A DNA stretch of 64,000 nucleotides, taken from NCBI GenBank assembly GCA_963971575.1, contig OZ020616.1, positions 8,851,934 to 8,915,933 on the forward strand, written 5' to 3'. Below, one piece after another: positions 59,109-64,000 of the stretch. The notes beneath the pieces were generated by a model that saw only the letters and a program-made list of their open reading frames with translations, was not told where the DNA came from and made no database searches. Positions within the stretch are counted from its first letter, which is position 1; the number at the start of each line of letters is the position of its first letter. Source of the stretch: Liopterus haemorrhoidalis. Lineage: Eukaryota > Arthropoda > Insecta > Coleoptera > Dytiscidae. The position numbers and the translations under genes were made by a program.

Positions 59109-59639
59109 CTGATCAGAAAAGAGAAAGAATTACATGTATAAAACACACGACAGAGCAAACAAGCAGTTACATAGATCTAGACATACACAAGGAGAGCATC
59201 CAGCCAGAATAGACAGCACAGTGTAAATTTACTAAAGGACTCCAGAAAGCAGAATACGCTGAAACGAAAATTAGAAACGTAAAAATAAAGAAACTAGTTT
59301 GTCAGTTTCTGCCTTGATATGGATATCTCTATGGATATATCGCATATCTTGATGGATTAGGGTAATAATAATTATACTGCGTGCCATTTAAAATGTAACA
59401 CCAAGTAAACATAAATATATTTTAATTATTTTTCGGTTGTAAAGTGCGTATATAAATTATAAATGAGTTATTTATTTATTTCGTATACCTACATGATTAG
59501 TACAGTATATAAATAACAAATTAACTTTGATTAAGTGAATACATATCGTAGGGTAGAAAGCCAGCAACGAAGTAGAAAAAAGAAAGCCTTTATAGTTGGA
59601 TGTCAAGTTGGTCGATCCATTTAACGGTAGCAGCCGTCA

Positions 59640-60545
59640 CATAAAAGCGCGGAGAGGACAAATTCGAATGATGGGTTCGGTGTTTTGTATAGATACTCGT
59701 AGTAATCACAGTCCGTTATCGTAGAGTGTCCCCATTTTTTGAGCATGTCGTTGGTCCTGATATAGCCTGCTCTCAGTCGGTTTAGTCTGCCCTACGTTCT
59801 CCTTGATAGGTCTAAGCCTGGCAAGGTTGTTTCTGTTTTTTTTTTATATAATGATCTTCTTTAGGAATATTTTCCTGCCAGGTCTCCGCCCCTGCTGCTA
59901 TGGGATCAAAATTTCAGAACAGCTAGACCGCAGAGTAAATTAACTCATTTTCCCTGTAGTTTGGCTAGATTGGGTTTAGCTAGCTAAATTTTGGAGCAGA
60001 TTTTAATGTCCCAGTCGCGTGTCAATTTTGTTGGTGTGTGAGTTATTATACCATGTGCATGAACAGTATTCTGCTGCAGGGTAAGCCCTAACCAAAGTAG
60101 TTGTACGTAGTGTTTTTGCATCAGTGCCCCAAGATGAGCCGGCATGTTACCTTATTAGGTTATTTCTTGTCTTTACTTTTAGGCATACGCCCGTAGATGG
60201 AATTTGTGGTTTTTTGTTCTATCGAGAGTTAGGTTCCCAGATATGTAGAATGGAATACATATTGAATGATCGCCTCGTTAAAGTAAACTTCCAAAGTGCG
60301 TCCAGCTTTCCTGTTATTTCAGTGGAAGCAAGTAACTCCACTTTTTGTAAGGTTAGGACAGTGTCTCTACTTAGTAAAATATACATTCAGCAGTTCTAGA
60401 CCTTGAGTTAATATTTTCAGGGCCCCAGTTTCAAAGGATGACTGGCTAGAACTAGGTCGTCAGCGTACCCAAATTTCCTCAAGATAGTGGCAGATAGATC
60501 GCTGATGTATAAATTAAACAGTATGGGGGCTAAAACTTAAATGAT
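59640..60545 (-). mobile_element. LINE relic, minus strand
   Basis: The complement of 60390-60540 reads LAPILFNLYISDLSATILRK then FGYADDLVLAS, the reverse-transcriptase YADD region. Further on come AEYCSCTW (about 60080) and RLRPIKENVGQTKPTESRL with TNDMLKKWG (59830-59740), the later blocks of the same ORF type. Many stops and shifts. Confidence 0.7.
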
Positions 60546-60574
60546 TAAAATGTGATGATGATTAGATAGGTATA

Positions 60575-61800
60575 CCAGGTCTACAAGTATGAAATGCGGA
60601 TTTTTTTCAAACTTGCCGCGCAAACAGAGTGTATAGTTAAAAGTTTCAACACATATGGCGTTTTGTTAAGTTATCATTAAGTGTCAAATGCGTATAGGTT
60701 ATAATTTGAAAAGTGATCATATAGTTTTGTTTTACAGTGTTAAAAATGTCAAATTTTGTGCCAAAGAGCATTCGCAGACAGTACTACTGTTTTGTTTTCA
60801 TTTGAAAAAAACTGCTGCTGAATCATACCGACTGCTTCGAGAAGCTTATGGTGAATATGCTACTTCGCAAGATACGTGTGAACGATGGTTTCGGCGTTTC
60901 AAAAGTGGTGACTTTGATCTTACAGATAAAGAGCATGGAAAAAATATGAAGATACAAAATTGGAAACATTGCTACAGGAAGACGATAGTCAATCACAAAA
61001 ACAACTAGCAGAGCAGTTAGGCGTTAGTCAACAAGCTGTTTCCAATCGCCTACGAGAGATGGGTAAAATCCAGAAAGTCGGCAGATCAATGCATGTGGAA
61101 CCCACATGCATTGAATGAGAGGCAGATGGAAAAACGCAAAAACACTTGTGAAATTTTGCTTGCACGATACAAAAGAAAGTCTTTTTTGTATCGTATCATT
61201 ACTGGCGATGAAAAATGGATTTATTTTGAAAATCCCAAACGCAAAAAATCATGGGTGAACCCAGGTTCACCATCCACATCAACTGCAAGACCGAATCGCT
61301 TTGGCAAAAAGACAATGCTCTGTACTTGGTGGGACCAAAAGGGTGTGGTCTATTATGAATTGTTAAAACCTGGTGAAACAGTTAATACCCAACGCTACCA
61401 ACAACAACTGATCGAATTGAACTATTCGCTGCTCATAAAGCGACCAGAATACGAAAGAAGACAGCACAAGGTAATCTTTCTTCACGATAACTCTCCATCA
61501 CATAAGGCAAAAGCAGTTTGCAACACATTGGAGGCACTCAAGTGGGAAGTGCTACCCCATGCCGCTTAGTCATCAGACTTGGGCCCTTCAGATTACCACT
61601 TGTTCGCATCGATGGGTCACGCACTTGCCGAGCAGCACTTTTGTTCATATGAAAATGTGAAAGAATGGCTAGATGAATGGTTTGCGGGGAAAGGGGAAGA
61701 GATCTACTGACGAGGTATTCACAAATTGCCTGAAAGATGGGGAAAATGTATAACTTCTAATGGAGCATACTTTGAATAAATAAACTTTTACTGTTCTTTT
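60575..61800 (+). mobile_element. Mariner (mauritiana group), damaged
   Basis: The left end CCAGGTCTACAAGTATGAAA, preceded by TA, closely resembles Mos1-type termini. The transposase runs to about 61779. No matching right terminus was found, so the 3' end is truncated. Confidence 0.85.
60748..61779 (+). pseudogene. Mariner DD34D transposase pseudogene
   Basis: The N-terminal part reads VLLFCFHLKKTAAESYRLLR then ERWFRRFKSGDFDLTDKEHG. A slip near 60950 changes frame to LQEDDSQSQKQLAEQLGVSQ. A second open piece (61093-61569) has LYRIITGDEKWIYFENPKRK and VIFLHDNSPSHKAKAVC, and after a TAG where Tyr is expected, SSDLGPSDYHLFASMGHALA. All three catalytic Asp are present with the 34-residue spacing. 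Confidence 0.88.
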
Positions 61801-61879
61801 GAGTTTAATCCCATAGTAAGCCAACGGCTTTTAAAAAGCCAGTTTCATAAAATACACCTAGATGTAAGAGATCATTCGG

Positions 61880-62400
61880 AAAAATCTGTCAATGAATTCA
61901 TTTGATAATCTTTTTATGTTAGTGAATTCACATTCTGTCTATAATATCCCACACATATTCAACGGGCGAAAGATCATGAGAACAGAAGAGTGATAACATC
62001 AGCTTTAGAAAGAAACTTGTACTGAGAGGTGCAGTATGTAGTCTGGCATTATTTTGCTGGAACATAGGGTTTTTAGTTCTTGAAGATATAGCAACGTAAC
62101 AAGATATTGCCGATATAACCCCAAGCATTCATTTTTCCTTCCAAGTTTCCTCCAAAAATTCTAGAAAGTATCTAATTTCGTATACTACGGCACCCCAAAC
62201 TCTAAGTTCTGGGATAAGTGCTGCCTCGCGTTCCGTACAATATTGAACTTCCCGCTTGCTCCATGTCTTTTGGCGGACCTTTACTTATTTTGATTGTTCC
62301 TTGTGTTTAGAGAATATATTTTTATGGGTCCACATATATTTTTATGGGTCCACGATGTACGTAGAATTACATTAAGATTCATCTTGTATCCCATTAAGGA
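61880..62400 (-). mobile_element. Tc1-like transposase relic
   Basis: Minus-strand frame 61928-62128 reads NPMFQQNNARLHTAPLSTSF and SHDLSPVEYVWDIIDRM, the second catalytic block (Asp changed to Asn) and the DLSPIEHVWD block with its Glu. The region to 62400 has scraps in other frames and a tandem pair of TTTTTATGGGTCCAC at 62315-62352. Confidence 0.75.
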
Positions 62401-62852
62401 ACACATTGCAAAAAAGTTAACTTATTAGGAAATAGTAACAGGTGGTTTAGAGCAATATGTATTTTATTATAATAAATAATGCTTATAGACACTAGGATTG
62501 CAAAGAAATTAGCAGTTAAACTACGAAACAATGTTATTACGGCAGCAAAATTTAGCTGTTGAAGTAATACTTGGCGATTTTCATTTTAATGTACTAATTT
62601 TGATCAGTTCTTTAACAGTTTATTTCGTATTTTGTGTGTCTATTATGGCTGGATCGGCAACATTTAAAGTAGTGACAGAGGCACAGTCAAAGATATTTGT
62701 GATAAGATTCACTTACACCTAGCAACATCTAACATGGATACACTAGAACAGCTCCACAAATACATATAAAGGTAAAATCCTTATCTATTTGCTAGAAGAG
62801 CTAATTTAGTCTATGGATATGTTAAACCAATGGTGGTGTGTCAAATGAGTCA

Positions 62853-63480
62853 TGTGATATCAGATTATCTCGGAAATGTCGTTTACCCGAACAAAGGCAG
62901 CCAGCATACTGTTGCAGGAGATATTTCGCGCTTCTCGCGATATCTCGTGTGGGGTGCCTCCCACCCCACACTATCACCTATCGTTGGAATCGTCATGATT
63001 CGCGCCATCGATTGAGACCCGCGGATCTACTTTATTCCGCGTAATTCACGGTCTTTACCGCGAATTGCGCACTTGGAACTGCGCATTTCGCTACCCTACT
63101 ACATATTTCCAAACCAATAGCATAACTTTCCCTCTCCTTGCAAATTCCTCAGAATTGTATAAAAGACGAGTGATTTTCTATCAAACGTCAGTTTCTCACA
63201 AGCTCACCTCATCAATAGGCTCTTTGCCTCTGGCTCTACGCCGAAATCATCAATAGGCTCTTTGCCTCTGGCTTTACGCCGAAATATGTTCAGTGTGTCT
63301 CGATTCTGGGACTTGTATTATTTTGTGTATATTTTTGTAAATGTGTTTGCCGTTTTTTTTCAAATTATTTTAACTTAGAATCATTTTTGTCAACTTTAAC
63401 TTAGAATCATTTTTGTCAACTTTAACTTAGAATCATTTTCATTATTTTTACGCGAACTTTAACTTCACATCCTTTCAACA
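62853..63480 (+). mobile_element. Possible LTR / 5' leader of a retroelement
   Basis: The stretch starts TGTGATATCAGATTATC, holds the TATA/Inr promoter, then a 38-bp tandem pair (63208-63283, CATCAATAGGCTCTTTGCC) and three 26-bp units with AACTTTAACTTAGAATCA (63369-63450). This arrangement is seen in LTRs, but no second LTR, primer-binding site or 5-bp duplication can be shown in the window. Confidence 0.35.
63158..63195 (+). promoter_or_regulatory. TATA box and initiator (core promoter)
   Basis: TATAAAA begins at 63158 and TCAGTT, the arthropod initiator consensus, at 63188. The predicted start A (63190) is 32 bp downstream of the TATA start, the textbook spacing. It probably drives an LTR retroelement or an unseen gene continuing to the right. 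Confidence 0.6.
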
Positions 63481-64000
63481 TTTCAAACCCGCCGTCGCGA
63501 CGCTTCGTAGAAGTCCGCCGCTCCGACGCTCAACCAACACGACGCTCGCCGTCCCGACGCCACCCACGCTGGCACCAATCCGACATCGAGGCCGAGCGGC
63601 TCACCGCCGCTACGTCGAGCGATGCTACTACCGTCGACATCTACATCCAATAGACGTCGTCAAACCGTACGCAGACATCAGCGATAAGGTACAGGCGTAC
63701 CTCTATCAGCGAGCGGACCCCAGAGCTCGGCTGTTTCCACACATCAAGCCGGCGCTCACTAGTCCGACGCCTGACGTCCCGACGCTATCCAGCGTAACAA
63801 CTACTAAACCGACGCCCGCCGTCCAAACACAGCGACGCCTGCCGTCCATCCACAAAGACGCCCGTCGTCAATCCAGAACGACGTCTAACGCAAAATCGAC
63901 GCCCGACGCCTGCCGTCGCGACGCCGATCGAACCAGTGCTTGTCGCACCTCAAAATTATCGGCTCCTCGTGAAGATACCGTGGGAACGGGTCACCACCGA
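63431..64000 (+). other. GC-rich open frame running off the right edge
   Basis: From 63431 one frame has no stop for 190 codons and no ATG. It is rich in Arg, Thr, Pro and Ser, with VVKPYADISDKVQAYLYQRA and RARLFPHIKPALTS as the most protein-like part. Another frame is open to 63654 and a third near the end reads PVLVAPQNYRLLVKIPWERV, so frame shifts are possible. GC content is far above the rest of the window and CGACGCC words recur. It may be a decayed gag-like region behind the promoter at 63158; I recognise no domain. Confidence 0.35.

Overview
The window is AT-rich eukaryotic nuclear DNA from an arthropod, very probably an insect. The evidence is spliceosomal introns, one large neuronal gene, and the mix of transposons: mauritiana-like and rosa-type mariners, Tc1, pogo, piggyBac, PIF/Harbinger, hAT, Merlin, Jockey- and RTE-type LINEs, tRNA-derived SINEs and a copia-like solo LTR. 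The order of insect cannot be fixed from the sequence alone; a beetle-like genome would fit. No bacterial genes, operons, rRNA genes, CRISPR arrays or origins are visible.

The one clear host gene is unc80, on the minus strand. Thirty-nine exons were placed by eye between 59108 (5' side) and 7017 (3' side), using splice sites, reading phase and family similarity. They give about 7.65 kb of coding sequence (about 2,550 codons) in one continuous frame. Phases match at every junction if exon 37 ends at 9227 (or at the alternative 9176) and exon 5 uses the inner of two adjacent AGs. UNC80 proteins are usually longer than 3,000 residues, so the N-terminal part lies beyond the right edge of the window, and the last C-terminal exon or exons and the 3' UTR were not located. 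UNC80 is the large helical-repeat scaffold that links UNC79 to the NALCN sodium-leak channel in neurons.

Layout by region. 1-7000: a LINE 3' end, a possible first exon of a neighbouring secreted-protein gene (minus strand, about 1.3 kb), a Harbinger relic, a piggyBac relic split by a nearly intact rosa-type mariner, and an AT satellite carrying a LINE insertion. 7000-15200: the unc80 3' exons, with a mariner, a piggyBac deletion derivative, a 121-bp minisatellite and a 466-bp hAT in the introns. 15200-19400: a repeat-filled intron holding an unclassified 1.04-kb element flanked by a 175-bp duplication, a palindromic MITE, a Tc1 relic and a 1.33-kb hAT. 19400-27500: the densest exon cluster, with RTE-like LINE relics. 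27500-42000: long introns with a solo LTR, a second copy of the unclassified element, a hAT MITE, a Harbinger with a nested hAT MITE, a piggyBac remnant, mariner remnants, LINEs and a SINE. 42000-59100: further exons separated by a Merlin element, a pogo relic, a Jockey LINE carrying the second palindromic MITE, SINEs and foldback elements. 59100-64000: LINE, mariner and Tc1 relics, then a TATA/Inr promoter followed by a GC-rich open frame that runs off the window, perhaps an LTR retroelement.

Nearly every mobile element is broken by truncation, frameshift or internal deletion. The unc80 exons show no frame damage. The most interesting points are where repeats touch unc80 splice sites: a foldback element supplying a strong alternative donor for exon 37, and transposons pressed against both ends of exon 31.
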